Shown here piece by piece: positions 15,201 to 24,800 of a stretch of DNA of 64,000 nucleotides. The translations under genes and the position numbers were made by a program. The first letter of the stretch is position 1, and the number at the start of each line of letters is the position of its first letter. The stretch lies in the NCBI GenBank assembly GCA_002633005.1, contig NMRA01000465.1, positions 222,472-286,471 of the forward strand, written 5' to 3'. The notes under the pieces are model-generated. The model did no database searches and was not told where the DNA came from. It worked only from the letters and a program-made list of their open reading frames with translations. Source of the DNA: Phoronis australis. Lineage: Eukaryota; Phoronida; Phoronidae.

Positions 15201-18200
15201 ACATTTACATGTGGTAAAGGACATAAAACTTTAGTTATTTCTAATTTGATTAGTGATTATTCGAGAAAAAAATATGGGCAAATATTAGCGATGACACTGC
15301 CCTTTAATTGTTGACGATAACACGAAGTTGACCCTGGCGATAACTTCGATGAGACCGAATTAAGTTAACCGTTCATACTGACCGCAACTCCCAAAACATC
15401 GACGTGTCGACGTTAGTATGAAAGGACCTTATGAGAAGCGAGGAAGACTACTTACTAGAAGCCAGGAGGGCACGCTTGACAGGTACCATTGTGATAGTAG
15501 GAGCCAGCAGGACAGTTACTGAGGCAGTCAGTGGCACAGTTGGCTGAAACACACGAAACAATGGAGTCATTGATCAGGTACATATACAGCAAGGTGACAA
15601 AACCATCACGCATATTCATCAATTATCTCACTTCTTGCGAGAATGTCACACTTTTTGAAGCTTTATTAATCAGCATGCTCCTTTTTTGAAATATTTTATG
15701 ATATTTAGAATACTTATGCCAACTGCATATAACCATGGCACTGAACATGTAGGTATATTTTCGTGCTTTTTCACAATGCTATTTTCTTCTCTTTTCGTCC
15801 ATTATATCTACCCTGCTCTTACATCCCATTCATCCCTACTTTTCCATCATAATTATCCTCAGTTTTCCTTCAATTTCAGGGGAACAACTACCAAGCACTT
15901 CACTGTCGCTATTTCCCTCAATACATCATCCTACATCCAGATGTGACCCACTTATGTTGGCAACTATGACCATGTCAGCCATCTCCAACTATGACCATGT
16001 CAGCCAACACCACCTTTCCACATGCCATGTGTCCTAGGCTACCTGCATATCCCCAACACACAATCTCATTCAAAATACTTTTCAAAATTGTTTTTTCTTA
16101 GTAGGCTTTTAATACTGTTGTGAATGCCCTGTAGGCACACAACAGGCAAGGTACAGAACTTGTGGCTTTTTAAATATACCGGTAAAACAACTTTTCCAAT
16201 TCACTAAATACCGATAGTTACCTCCGATATCATGAACTTCGACACAAATAGTAAAAAAATATTTTTAAAAGACACATTTTCAATATGGCACCAGTTTCTA
16301 TAAATTGAACGAAACTTATGCATCTATTTTTTTGTAAAAAACAATAGTTGAGCCCAGAAAGATAAGAGAGCATTAATCCATGCAGATCTGCCATAATTAT
16401 AAACTTGCACTCCTTCCATATTTCACAAAATAAGATTTTAAAGTGGCATTCATCCCGTGCTTTCTGTCAAAAACCAAGTTTGGCCTGTAGAAATAAGGAG
16501 CTCTCAATTCTTCTGAAGTACAGAGATCACTTTTCAAGTGAGTACAGAACATATGAGAATAAGACAACACCAATTTTATTTGGTGGACTAAATCAAAACT
16601 TTTTTGATAGAAAGCTCAGGTTTAATGACATAACCGTCCACTTTCTACTCATAAAACACAAACCTGTTTTAGTTTATAGTTGAATTTTGTATAAATTGTC
16701 AGATTTTTGTAATTTGGTCTTTGTCTACAACAAATTTATAGTTTTTCCGTTAAAGGCAATTAAACAAAGGCAACTCTGATAAAAATGTCAATTTAGATCG
16801 ATTACTGAAAAGCCACTTCTCATTAAATTACTGATAATCCTTGAAACTGGATTAATTGCATTGCACAACGACACTTTTACGTTGACAGCTTTCAATACAT
16901 TTTTTTGGTTCACCGATTCTCTTAAAATGTTGAAAAAAAAACAAGTAAGAGTTTTACTCTGGATTTTTGAGAACCTCAAATTTTATCCTTTTGAATTATA
17001 AATAAAAGTTAATTGTTTTTCTTTTAGGTTGTATTTTGTTGCTAATTGTGTTTTCTACTAACTAAAAATAGGAGGTCACCAACTTCATTTTAACACAAAA
17101 CCATGTCATATAAGAATGCTTTATTTGAACTCATATGAAAGCCACATAGCGAAAGGAAGTGACAATAACAGAACAAAGTTTTATTTGATATAAAGTTTTA
17201 AACTGAAATTTTAAAAACGTTGTTATACTTTTCAAAAATTTGTTTTCATTCTATGCAACATTTTATTTCTTTCCAGAAAATTCATAAATGACCTATTTTA
17301 TAGCTCTTCATGCAAAAGTAGAACATTTAAAAATACTCCAAAAGTTTTGCAGAAGAGTCTGTGCAAATCATTGTATCTGAAAGTTTCATATGAACCTGGG
17401 CAATTATTTCTGACATTCCGAAGTTAGACAAATTTGGAGATTTTGTCTAAGGTTCTATATATAACCTTAAAAGGAATGCTAGTAGCAATTGAAATAAGGA
17501 TCATACAAAAATGTTGCATTTTTGAAAGAAATTCTGTGAACCATGATCACTTCATCATGTTCCGTTTTATTCAGATTAGAAATTGAATGATGAAAAACTC
17601 TAATGTTTATGAATTGATACAACTGAAAGGAAGAAAGTGATAATACAATATTTGTCTCATAATTTTGCAAATATTCTTGCTTAGTGTGTGGTGAATGAAC
17701 CTTACAATTGGTATTCTATGGTATTCTATGGTGTACACTGCAGGCATTGGAGAGAATATCTTAAGGAAGTGGTCTGAATTTGAGTATTATCAGTAGTCAA
17801 TCAATTATTTTATTTCAAATCACCTGCCTGAAAACAGTTTCTACCGTATAATTTGCTGACAGGTCAACGATAGTTTCACAGTTCAGAACAATAAACTACA
17901 AGTGTGGAGGAAGCGCACATAGAATGGGTGAGATTTTTCCCTTCAGTCGGTAGGGGGTACTTGGGATGTGGTTGGGAAGGCGTTGCTGTTTGTCATATTC
18001 TTATTAATAAAAATAAACAAAGATTTCAAAAATCACTTTGAATGTATTCTCAGCCTTGAAGGTCTCAGTTGCAAGAAGCTGAAATCGGGCACTAGTGCAG
18101 TACAAAAGTGACTGAGAGCCAACCAGCAAGAAAGCTAAATTTAATTTGATCCAACTTACAGTGTGTACCACAGCACTGAGACAGCGAGGTTAACTTGCAG

Positions 18201-18868
18201 TGAGTACAGCCATAAACACTGTAAGTTATTACACTCACGCAGGACAACTAGTTCTTACAGGCCTGCTCAGGCTAACACCAATAATTTAGAAAATAAAGAC
18301 CGTTTACTACAAGATAAAAACTTATTTGAGAAAAGTTGATACTTAAATCCAAAGTCAATGCATTGTTTCATTATATAAGTTACATTATCATTCTCAGTTA
18401 TACAAGTTACAAGACATCGTCCGACCACCACACTGGGCTCGTTCGGTAAGCGAATGGCTTCCCCAACGACACGCTTATCAACCGGCCGCCATGGCGCCAT
18501 GTTGATTATACTCGGACAGCTTTGATCGTGTCAAAGTTTGCAAACAGCACACAGACACTTATTAAAAACATAAACACGTATTGGAAAACACGAACTACAC
18601 TTAACATTGAAAGCGATGCTTTACAAGCAACTGCAGCGCATATCCGTGGGCATTAAAAAGCGAGTGCACCGAGCCAAGCAGGACCACTCAGACATTCGCT
18701 GACACATGAGCGGACTCCCAGTGACAGAATGTAACCAAACTTGTTTCAAGACATCTTACCGCTTATAGCCTCAACAAAAGTCGCGTGATATGACCAGCAC
18801 ATCACAACAACAAGTGTTGTAAAAACGTCCCAATAAACGTTCCTCAAGACATTGTTTTGTCGTCCCAT
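52..18868 (-). CDS. Secreted protein with multiple GCC2/GCC3 (ephrin-receptor-like) cysteine-rich repeats, 3' end outside window
   Basis: Twelve minus-strand exons chain with matching phases: 18760-18868, 15456-15543, 11327-11414, 5203-5437, 4267-4407, 3543-3662, 2897-2969, 1924-2042, 1572-1688, 1119-1334, 620-766 and 52-223, giving about 541 residues before the window edge. A hydrophobic signal peptide opens the protein, then the repeated pattern CxxCPxGxxC...C..G.Y......C..C recurs more than ten times, as in Pfam GCC2_GCC3. In this family such repeats are extracellular and lie beside EGF, CUB or membrane modules; those would be in the missing 3' part. No transmembrane segment or catalytic domain is visible here. 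Most internal exons end in phase 1, which suits exon duplication. The exact orthologue is not recognised. Confidence 0.85.
620..766 (-). CDS. Exon 11: GCC2/GCC3 repeat segment
   Basis: The acceptor TTTCAG|GT and donor TCAG|GTATAT are both phase 1, length 147 nt. The encoded piece reads ACQAGYYNTDPTAVACTECP followed by GGQYCEDTTKIGKSCES. Confidence 0.85.
1119..1334 (-). CDS. Exon 10: two GCC2/GCC3 repeats
   Basis: The acceptor TTTAG|CC and donor TTAG|GTTGGT are both phase 1, length 216 nt. It encodes CSNCTAGNYCP, CSDGYYSGEMATKCIYCPAG and CTSGTYSTGGQTSCTACP. Confidence 0.85.
   Translation of the reverse strand, partial: PWYAPTALLGTTVQATRPFRPLVVMATTPARWPLSAYTVQQATCVQTGHPLSSVQAERTLRVDRRPALRVL
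1369..1440. repeat. Short AT-rich tandem tract
   Basis: The motif TATTACACAATATTA recurs irregularly several times in the intron between exons 9 and 10. It looks like simple sequence drift. Confidence 0.5.
1572..1688 (-). CDS. Exon 9: GCC2/GCC3 repeat segment
   Basis: The acceptor CTGCAG|GT and donor GGAG|GTGAGT are both phase 1, length 117 nt. It encodes AYSEAGSTSCVTCPVGMSC and CAPGQYSAEG. Confidence 0.85.
1924..2042 (-). CDS. Exon 8: GCC2/GCC3 repeat segment
   Basis: The acceptor TTCTAG|G is phase 2, matching exon 7; an alternative acceptor 11 bp further in would be phase 1. The donor TCAG|GTAAGA is phase 1. It encodes DCSPGEYSLLGNASCTQCP and then AGSFCSSTTTVQACSS. Confidence 0.8.
2154..2293. 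repeat. 18-bp tandem repeat array, about 7.7 copies
   Basis: The unit AGCCTTGCACAGTCATTT repeats head to tail with almost no variation in the intron between exons 7 and 8. The near identity suggests recent slippage. It reads as HSHLAL on the plus strand only because 18 is a multiple of three. Confidence 0.95.
2505..2886. mobile_element. Miniature inverted-repeat element beside exon 7 donor
   Basis: The ends are inverted copies of GGGAAAAC followed by a TTTTTGA-rich stretch and GTTA, about 30 bp with mismatches, enclosing some 320 bp without coding sense. A TTAA stands at the left end only. The family is not recognised. Confidence 0.55.
2897..2969 (-). CDS. Exon 7: short cysteine-rich exon
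   Basis: The acceptor CATCTAG|AT is phase 1 and the donor CCCAC|GTATGT is phase 2, length 73 nt. It encodes EYTSSTGATKCDQCPAGKKC. A repeat-like inverted element ends about 10 bp inside the following intron. Confidence 0.75.
3543..3662 (-). CDS. Exon 6: GCC2/GCC3 repeat segment
   Basis: The acceptor TTGTAG|GT and donor GCAG|GTGAGA are both phase 1 and the length is 120 nt. It encodes SSSCVVCPPGSFC and CPKGYFSTGGATICTLC. Confidence 0.85.
3841..3992. mobile_element. Small terminal-inverted-repeat element
   Basis: The left end CCCAGTTGCATAAAAGTT matches, inverted, the right end AACTTTTGTGCAACCCAG. The interior of about 110 bp is noncoding, which suggests a MITE in the intron between exons 5 and 6. 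No clear target duplication was seen. Confidence 0.6.
4267..4407 (-). CDS. Exon 5: GCC2/GCC3 repeat segment
   Basis: The acceptor CCAACAG|GT and donor AATG|GTGAGT are both phase 1, and the length of 141 nt is a multiple of three. The translation includes TCDLCPAGHQC and CPGGYYSTEGDAFCHAC. Confidence 0.85.
5203..5437 (-). CDS. Exon 4: two GCC2/GCC3 repeats
   Basis: The acceptor TTGCAG|GCG is phase 0, matching exon 3, and the donor CTTG|GTATGT is phase 1. The 78 residues hold ACPLGQYSPSDAATSCLECP, then CGDGTYALNGSSSCTQCP and ACSEGTYTG, giving the best domain match in the gene. Confidence 0.88.
5438..11326. other. Long intron 3 of the GCC2/GCC3 gene
   Basis: Nearly 5.9 kb of AT-rich sequence holds one inverted-repeat element at 8049-8517 and otherwise no gene I can support. 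Short open frames at 6008-6208 and 7204-7476 lack splice-compatible context and recognisable motifs. Confidence 0.6.
8049..8517. mobile_element. Inverted-repeat element with arms of about 100 bp
   Basis: The left arm (from GTACTTTTGTG, through GTTAGCTCTAACCCCTACAA and AAATAAATTTCCTAA) reappears inverted at the right end, ending CATAAGTAC. The 250-bp centre is AT-rich and noncoding. It looks like a nonautonomous DNA transposon. Confidence 0.75.
11327..11414 (-). CDS. Exon 3: GCC2/GCC3 repeat segment
   Basis: The acceptor TTACAG|C is phase 2, matching exon 2, and the donor AAG|GTAAGT is phase 0. It encodes CAGGSATMAACSAGTYNSQG followed by SRTSVADCK, a half repeat completed by exon 4. Confidence 0.8.
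12444..12895. repeat. Diverged minisatellite, unit about 42 bp, about 10 copies
   Basis: Units follow the pattern TCACACAATGTAGGGGTGAG, then ACTAGCTGGAGTGGGGGACT, with substitutions and small indels between copies. Divergence points to an older array than the 18-bp and 19-bp ones in this window. Confidence 0.85.
13072..13320. repeat. Dispersed repeat related to the 26.0 and 27.1 kb copies
   Basis: CCATTAATGGGGTCACATGACC is followed by TACATTCGTAACAAAA and a TTTGATATCAA stretch, the same order as at 26025-26264 and 27110-27345. The first 20 bp are locally duplicated in tandem at 13076-13112. Confidence 0.6.
15015..15430. mobile_element. MITE next to exon 2 donor
   Basis: The left end GGCCCTTTCATACTGAC and the right end GTTAGTATGAAAGGACC are inverted repeats around 380 bp of noncoding sequence. 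The right end lies about 25 bp from the exon 2 splice donor at 15455. Confidence 0.65.
15456..15543 (-). CDS. Exon 2: first cysteine-rich segment
   Basis: The acceptor TTTCAG|CC is phase 1 and the donor TA|GTAAGT is phase 2. The translation starts NCATDCLSNCPAGSYY, joins the signal peptide directly, and carries the first CPAG motifs. A miniature inverted-repeat element ends about 25 bp into the following intron. Confidence 0.8.
15544..18759. other. Intron 1 of the GCC2/GCC3 gene
   Basis: This 3.2-kb AT-rich intron shows no exon, RNA gene or recognisable transposon. Open frames at 15686-15946 and 16405-16683 lack motifs. Confidence 0.5.
18760..18868 (-). CDS. Exon 1: start codon and signal peptide
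   Basis: The ATG at 18868 has a strong context (AAACATGG) and three in-frame stops immediately upstream (TGA TAG TGA), which fixes the start. It encodes about 36 residues: a short basic head (MGRQNNVLRN), a hydrophobic core (VFTTLVVVMCW) and a likely cleavage region before AIS. The donor is G|GTAAGA, phase 1. Confidence 0.85.
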
Positions 18869-19555
18869 GTTTCACTATCATCCGGAGATTCACAACAGCA
18901 ATATTATCCCACGGTCTTTCATCACCAAATTACTGACTTTTTACACGACCAGCGCGAAAGTTACTCCACAGAATTGTCACTGGATTATTATTCGCCAAAT
19001 ACCACTACATAATGTTACACACTCTCGCTAATGTAGTGCAAAACTTCGCTATTAACTTGATAATGGTTTACTGATCTAACGTCTCAAGACGTAACTTGCA
19101 GTGTCTTACGACTATTGCCACCTATGGAGCAAATTTCAAAGTAAACAAGGTGCGCTCCTTCCGTGAGTGACGTAAATCTACCCGGCAACAGATCAACAAA
19201 TCTATTGTTAAAGGTAAACACGCATTGTGCGACCCAATTCAGACGCAGTCGACCTCACCAAAGAGCCTTGAGTAAACCGAAAGAAGACGTCAGTTAACCT
19301 GACACACATTTATGAGGTGTATGCTATTGCAGTGCTAATGTTTATGTTTTTGACAATAAATCCCCGTGCACTGAGCTGGGTCTTAAATTGGTTGTGTCGC
19401 TTGGTTCATATTGTCAAGAAGAAATACTCAGTCTACATAGTTCCACGGTCAGAAATATCTAATCGCTGCTGTCACTAAGTATTTCTCTGCAAAAGATATT
19501 TGTGTGCATAGCACATCACGTTTCTGAGATTCGTTTGCTTTTAACAAGGGCATTG

Positions 19556-19760
19556 TATGGGGGGGGGTTCGAATTCCTGACGTTGAGGACCTTTTGCTAA
19601 CAAAAGAGCTGGCGGACTAAAAAAAAAACAAAGAAAAAAATGGGAGCACCACTGTGAAGTGCGCGTTTGCGATTATTTAGTCCCATCTTCTTGGACTTTT
19701 TGTCTCTCAGGGACGGGCGGACCTTTTTGCCCACTTCATCGCCAAGTGGGGGTGCGCGCA
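19556..19760. repeat. Dispersed repeat, copy 1 of 2
   Basis: GGTTCGAATTCCTGACGTT, ACCACTGTGAAGTGCGCGTT and CGGACCTTTTTGCCCACTTC appear in this order and again, diverged, at 28329-28550. It includes poly-A runs and no coding frame. Confidence 0.75.
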
Positions 19761-20139
19761 TGTTGTGGGCAAGTCTCGGTATGATGATCGAGCACCGAAC
19801 TATATCTTAAACCCTTTTCCTCCTGCCACACCTCGCTTACTCGATCCGCGCTATAAATGAATTCATGAATACATATTGTCATTTTTAATTTCAGTGACTG
19901 AGCGAAGATGTTATCGTTAAATATTATAAAATCCGAAACTATTGCAACTCTTTGTCTAAATTCAAGAATTAAAGTGAATCGTTTAAAGTCTTAAGAAGCT
20001 GAATTTCGAACTCGAAAAGTCTGTGAACCGATCGCCGTACGTGAGCGCTATCGCGGAAAAACGTATGCCGGTACGTTTCACTTCAGTAGCGCAGACGACT
20101 ATCTATGTCGTTGTGTGTATCTTCTATGCATAGAATTCG

Positions 20140-20290
20140 AGGGTGCTCCAAGGGAAGGGGGGAGGGGTTGGATCAAGGATTTTTTAAAAAGAGGGGTGCG
20201 AGTCAACAATTTGAAAATTCTAGATTTGATACCATTAAATCAAGGGAAAAGAGTGTCCAGACTCCTTTAACCCATTGGATCCACCTACAG
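20140..20290. mobile_element. hAT-like MITE fragment, family B
   Basis: AAGGATTTTTTAAAAAGAGG, GAGTCAACAATTTGAAAATT and CTAGATTTGATACCATTAAA match, inverted, the copy at 44080-44215; a shorter piece of the same family lies at 23060-23130. Termini are poorly preserved. Confidence 0.6.
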
Positions 20291-20867
20291 CTGCTGTATG
20301 GTTTCGTTCGAAGGACTTATCTCCTGAAAAAGGACACGTGTCAACGCCGACTCTCTTCTAACAGGTTAGTTAAGAATCACAAACGCAATATTTTTAAAAT
20401 TTATTTACACGTATATTTAGAATGCTGGACGAAACCCTGGGTGAAGGGATTGTTTTACGAGTGAATGGGCGAGGCATGGAGGCATGGATGGGTCGGATTC
20501 GGTGAGACGTACTTTTTTAAAATATCTATCTTTCTTGTGTAAAAATCCCAAAGTTTTAAGTATGGAAATGTACTTTAATTTTTACAAATTCTTTTTGCTT
20601 CATTTGAATAATAATGAAAATAAAACAAATTTCATTTCGACATAATTCATTTTTCAAAATAGAAAGGACTTGATATAGACATGTTGAGTTTTGAAACTAA
20701 AAAAAATCTTGCTGAATTTCTAGTTAATACAAGATTAAATAACAACCCAAAGTTAACGTCATCAAATTTTACTTTTTTTAAAAACAATGAATATAAAACA
20801 AATATCTCGGGGAAACTGATTGGAAATTAACGCAATGACACATACACACGCACGCACGCACGGATGC

Positions 20868-20872
20868 ACACA

Positions 20873-20942
<70 letters not shown>

Positions 20943-20954
20943 CACACACACGCG
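20868..20954. repeat. (CA)n microsatellite
   Basis: About 40 CA dinucleotides with a few CACG interruptions. The apparent long reading frames on both strands (HTHT or CVCV) are artefacts of the dinucleotide. Confidence 0.98.
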
Positions 20955-21060
20955 GATGTAACTTTGATAAACTCATTCTATTTTCTGATTTGGCCAAACC
21001 TTGTATAGATCGTACATAGACATACACTTTCAGTTTCAATTGGACATATCTCTGCCAGAG

Positions 21061-21220
21061 CAGGGGCGGAACCAGAATTTTGAGTAGGGGGGGAGAGAGG
21101 TGCAGGACAGAGTATCTGTCAGGATTTTGCCCGTCAGACATTCGCACCCCCGAACTGCCAACTGGAGAATTTTAAGGGGCCATGGGTTCTTTGCCCCCCA
21201 CTTCCCTAAATCCGCCACTG
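21061..21220. mobile_element. hAT-like MITE, family A
   Basis: It starts CAGGGGCGGAACCAGAATTT and ends CCTAAATCCGCCACTG, the typical CAGNGGCGGA terminal inverted repeat of nonautonomous hAT elements. Related copies lie at 23151-23330 and 56260-56570. An 8-bp target duplication is not evident. Confidence 0.7.
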
Positions 21221-21316
21221 TAGAGAAAGGCAGATAAATAATGGATTTTACAGATATATCACCTCGAAGACCAGAGGTGCCTGTGCCTTACACATACTCA
21301 AACAGAATCGCATGTT

Positions 21317-21322
21317 TTTATT
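21317..21322 (-). promoter_or_regulatory. Candidate polyadenylation signal for the BRICHOS-like gene
   Basis: AATAAA on the minus strand lies about 380 bp downstream of the stop codon at 21700. It is the only canonical hexamer I noticed in that stretch; use is inferred. Confidence 0.35.
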
Positions 21323-21699
21323 AAAGTACACTTGAACTGCATGTCACTATCGTTGCATAACAACAGGCATTGCCCCGTAACAACGGCTTCCATTCTATTT
21401 GCTGAAGTTCTTTTAACAAATTTTTGCTTCATTAAGTTCACAATCAAAGCCATTTTGTGTCTTTAGTTTCAATTTATCGACATTTTCCTTCTGTGGAAAC
21501 ACTGGTTTCACGCAACAGGCGGCGCAGGTGGTTGGTTGTGCCAATGAACGCTGCGAACAGTGACGTCTAAGATCAGGTGCATAAACATACATGTTACATT
21601 GGTTAAACATAAATATAAGAAGTAATTTAAGAAAGCAACCAAGCAAAAACAGTAACATTGGATAAAAATAAAGACGGCGATGACTCTGTAAGACTTCTC

Positions 21700-21863
21700 T
21701 CATTTGATGGACGTCTCTTCAACTTTCCCCGTCACTTTGATAAGTTGACCCAAGACATCCAACTTCAAGTTCAGTTCTACCACTTTGTCGGATGGTTTCG
21801 TGATAGTTGTGTCTGCAACGTGTAATGTTCGCATATACAGTACATTGGATGAACGATGGGCAA
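21700..21863 (-). CDS. BRICHOS-like gene exon 5 with stop
   Basis: The acceptor CTTTCAG|TT is phase 1, matching exon 4, and opens a frame of 53 codons rich in charged and aliphatic residues (HVADTTITKPSDKVVELNL) ending at TGA 21702-21700. The other two frames close earlier or break phase. Confidence 0.65.
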
Positions 21864-24800
21864 CTGAAAGGAAGTATGACGTACGTACGGTTGATCACAC
21901 CAAATTTAAATGAAAACTTCTGTTCGTGATTTCTCGGGATTCGTGATTGCTCGAGGACATGATAGGCGCATACAATAACCCGCCGATGCAGCCCCGCTTT
22001 CAAGGCTAATGACCTCATGTAAAAACGAATCGATTTGCCACTTTTTCCTTACCCTGCAAACATATTTAAATTGAGTTAACAACAAGCGTAAACCAGTTCT
22101 ATCGGTGGTAAGTGGCCTACTTCAGCTGCGTGTTTTACGGATCGAACTTAGGCTTACAATACTTCCAAAACCTTCACGATTAGAACGTACAGCAAGCATT
22201 CGAGCTAACGTCCATGTTAACGAGAACTCACATCCCTACTTTAGATTTCTTTTTCAGATTAAGAGCCCACTGCTCAGCTAAACGCCAACCACTTATGTCT
22301 GATAATTGAAGACATCCACTGGATCCTGTTAGAAACGCTCTTTCAGAAATATTATAAAATATTACCTTTCTGACTGGCGCACAAGCTATCAACATGGAAA
22401 AACGAATATTATTTCTCTGAAACATATATTATCCGTGCGTGTACCTTTGGAAGTAATGTCCTTGTGCAGTAGAAGCATATGCGAGGGATTCTCCAGACAG
22501 AACTCTCCAATGTGTTGGCCCATTACTGACACTATTCTGTCTTGTGGGATTTCCTTGGCAGCTGCTCTCATCTCCACGTCTGGTCTCTTAACTGGCCAGT
22601 TCGAGTTCTCGACCAACTAAAACAGCAGCCACAAAGACCGTTGATATGCGCCGATCTTGAGCATCGCTTACACGACAGATACAAGGGATGAAAGCAATGC
22701 TAGTAAACTGAAAATAGTCTCTAGGGTGTGGAAAATATGTCACCATTACTCTCCTCAACACGAATACCTATACCACCTTTCACCGTGATATTTCAAGTAG
22801 TTTGGAGAATAGGGAAGCGGACGACAAAGAACAGATACTAAAACGATAAAAAGAAAACTAAGGGACACAACGCAGGCCCAATCTGTCTGAAACAGGGCAG
22901 ATACTGTTGTCTACGTGGCACTAACTCATTTTACCCTCTTGAATTCAGTTTCATTCAACACAACCCACCCCTATTCGCTACCCATTTCACTAAGTCAGGC
23001 ACGGACGTTGGGGGTCCAGTGAATCAGTCCCAAATAGTGTGAGAGTGTGAGAGTTGACTTGGGCTACCCTTCTTAAAAATCTTTGACCCGACTCCCCCCT
23101 TTAAAAAATCCTAGATCTGGCCCTGTTCAGTCGATATTTGGGGCTGTTTCCAGTGGCGGATTTAGAGGGGAGCCAAGGGGACCATGGCCCCCCTAAAATT
23201 CTCCCAGATTAAATTTGGCAGTTCGAGGTGCCAATGTCTGACGGCTAATACTCTGCCCTTCCCCCGCCCCTGGTTTCGTGTAACTGGGCACAGGCCCCCC
23301 CCCCTTCTTGAATTTTGAATGTAGTAAGTTGTGGATTTTCGAAACATTCGATGGTCGGGAGGATGAGAGTCTGTTAATTTTTCAGTTATACTTTAAAAAA
23401 GTTTGTGCACTGAAAGTTTTAATATTCAATTGTTAATTAATTTATATTAACACCTGGAATATTGGGGAAAGAAAGCTATTTCCGCCCCCAACCTTTTGGT
23501 TGAACCCCCCCCTCCCCGTATCTACTCCTACCTCTTCATCAGCAGATCTGGCTTATGTTTATTGCTTCCCTGACCTCCCTGGACAAAATCCCACGGGCTT
23601 TGTACCTGCTCACCCTCCAATCAACTATTTTCACCTGTTTACCTCTGATTACTGAGTCACACTCTTGCTTATGATGTACTGCCCAAATTTTTTTGATATA
23701 GGCCTAGTCTATATTTTGCCTATGTATATTTTCCATTGCACTGCTAATGTTTTTTTGTTTTCAATATTTTAAGCAAAGAAGCTTCACAATTTTGAATTTG
23801 ACAAACTAAAATCGGCCGTAGTCAACGCCTTGCGTACTTCGTCGGCGCACACACGCCCGCTAGGTGTCGCCAAGGTTCATGACGCAATAATGGCAGCGAC
23901 CTTTGTGAATAGTCTTGTTAACGTCTTTGGACAAACGAAAAAAAGCCAGTAGGAGGAACGGCGGTAGTCGTCCCATTCACGATAGGAACATGTGTGCAAA
24001 ATTAAATGAAGAATAACTCAAGGATTTCGGAGATAACAGCGAAATTGGGACGTACGGAGCAATAGACGAGTCCGGTGACGGCGTAAGGAGCCCATATGTG
24101 TGAGTGTGAGTGTGTGCGTGGCTGCGTGTACGTTTGCTTGCGTGTGCTCTCCTGTGCATAATGACGTCGTTGGCAACAGAATAAGCATTGGAATTTCCTA
24201 AGTATTATTTTCCATTCGTCCAGGATACCATATATTCCACAGCGACACTTATGCTTGTGAAACAAATGTTAACGACAAAAAGTCATGTTATGAGTTTCAA
24301 AACACATTAAACGAGTTTTATCGGATACCAGACACGCCAAAACTGCTTACCAAAGGATGTTTTTTTAAACATGAAATCCGTTTTTTTAAATCATATTAGT
24401 ACCAGTAAAAATGAAAAAATAACATTGTTTTGAAGTTTTTGACCTTTTTGAAGTGCAGCATCGGTATAATGACAATGAATTCCCCTTCAATGAAGAAAAA
24501 GACAATAAAAATGCCAATGCATGTCGGCTGGTATTTTACAAAACCTTCCTGTTCTAGACATTGACATTTTAGAGTAATGAGACTCTATTGCACCTGATGA
24601 AAACTGAAGAAAGAGTAAAACTAGACCATGGTTGTGACAGCGTTTAGATTATTGATACATCCTTTGAGAAAGAGCAATGCTGAAATGTTGGACTTCTGAC
24701 ACAATTTTATATCGACGTTCGTGTCATACTTTGAACAGTTTTTATCGCCAGTAACCAATGTTCTACTGACAGATATCACGTTTTACTCCCGCCCTGTTCC

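Larger units (their letters stand above)
11415..15455. other. Intron 2 of the GCC2/GCC3 gene, repeat-rich
   Basis: The intron contains the 42-bp minisatellite, a MITE at 15015-15430 and repeat pieces. About 37 bp around 11838-11875 (GAGGGGCTATCAAAAATAGG) recurs inverted at 13275-13308. No exon is supported. Confidence 0.6.
18869..21060. other. Intergenic region upstream of the GCC2/GCC3 gene
   Basis: The 5' flank of the minus-strand gene begins here, so its promoter is expected within the first few hundred bases, but no TATA or initiator element stands out. Further right it holds a dispersed repeat (19556-19760), a hAT-like scrap (20140-20290) and a microsatellite. Confidence 0.5.

Noticed and set aside
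20762-21147. Cysteine/valine or histidine/threonine repeat proteins
   Set aside because: Artefacts of the (CA)n microsatellite; the same applies at 50511-50799.
21413-21699. Cysteine-containing minus frame downstream of the BRICHOS-like stop
   Set aside because: It follows the phase-consistent stop codon and has no in-phase acceptor; more likely 3' UTR.
24098-24160. GT-rich stretch as a regulatory site
   Set aside because: Looks like a degenerate simple repeat with nothing to show function.
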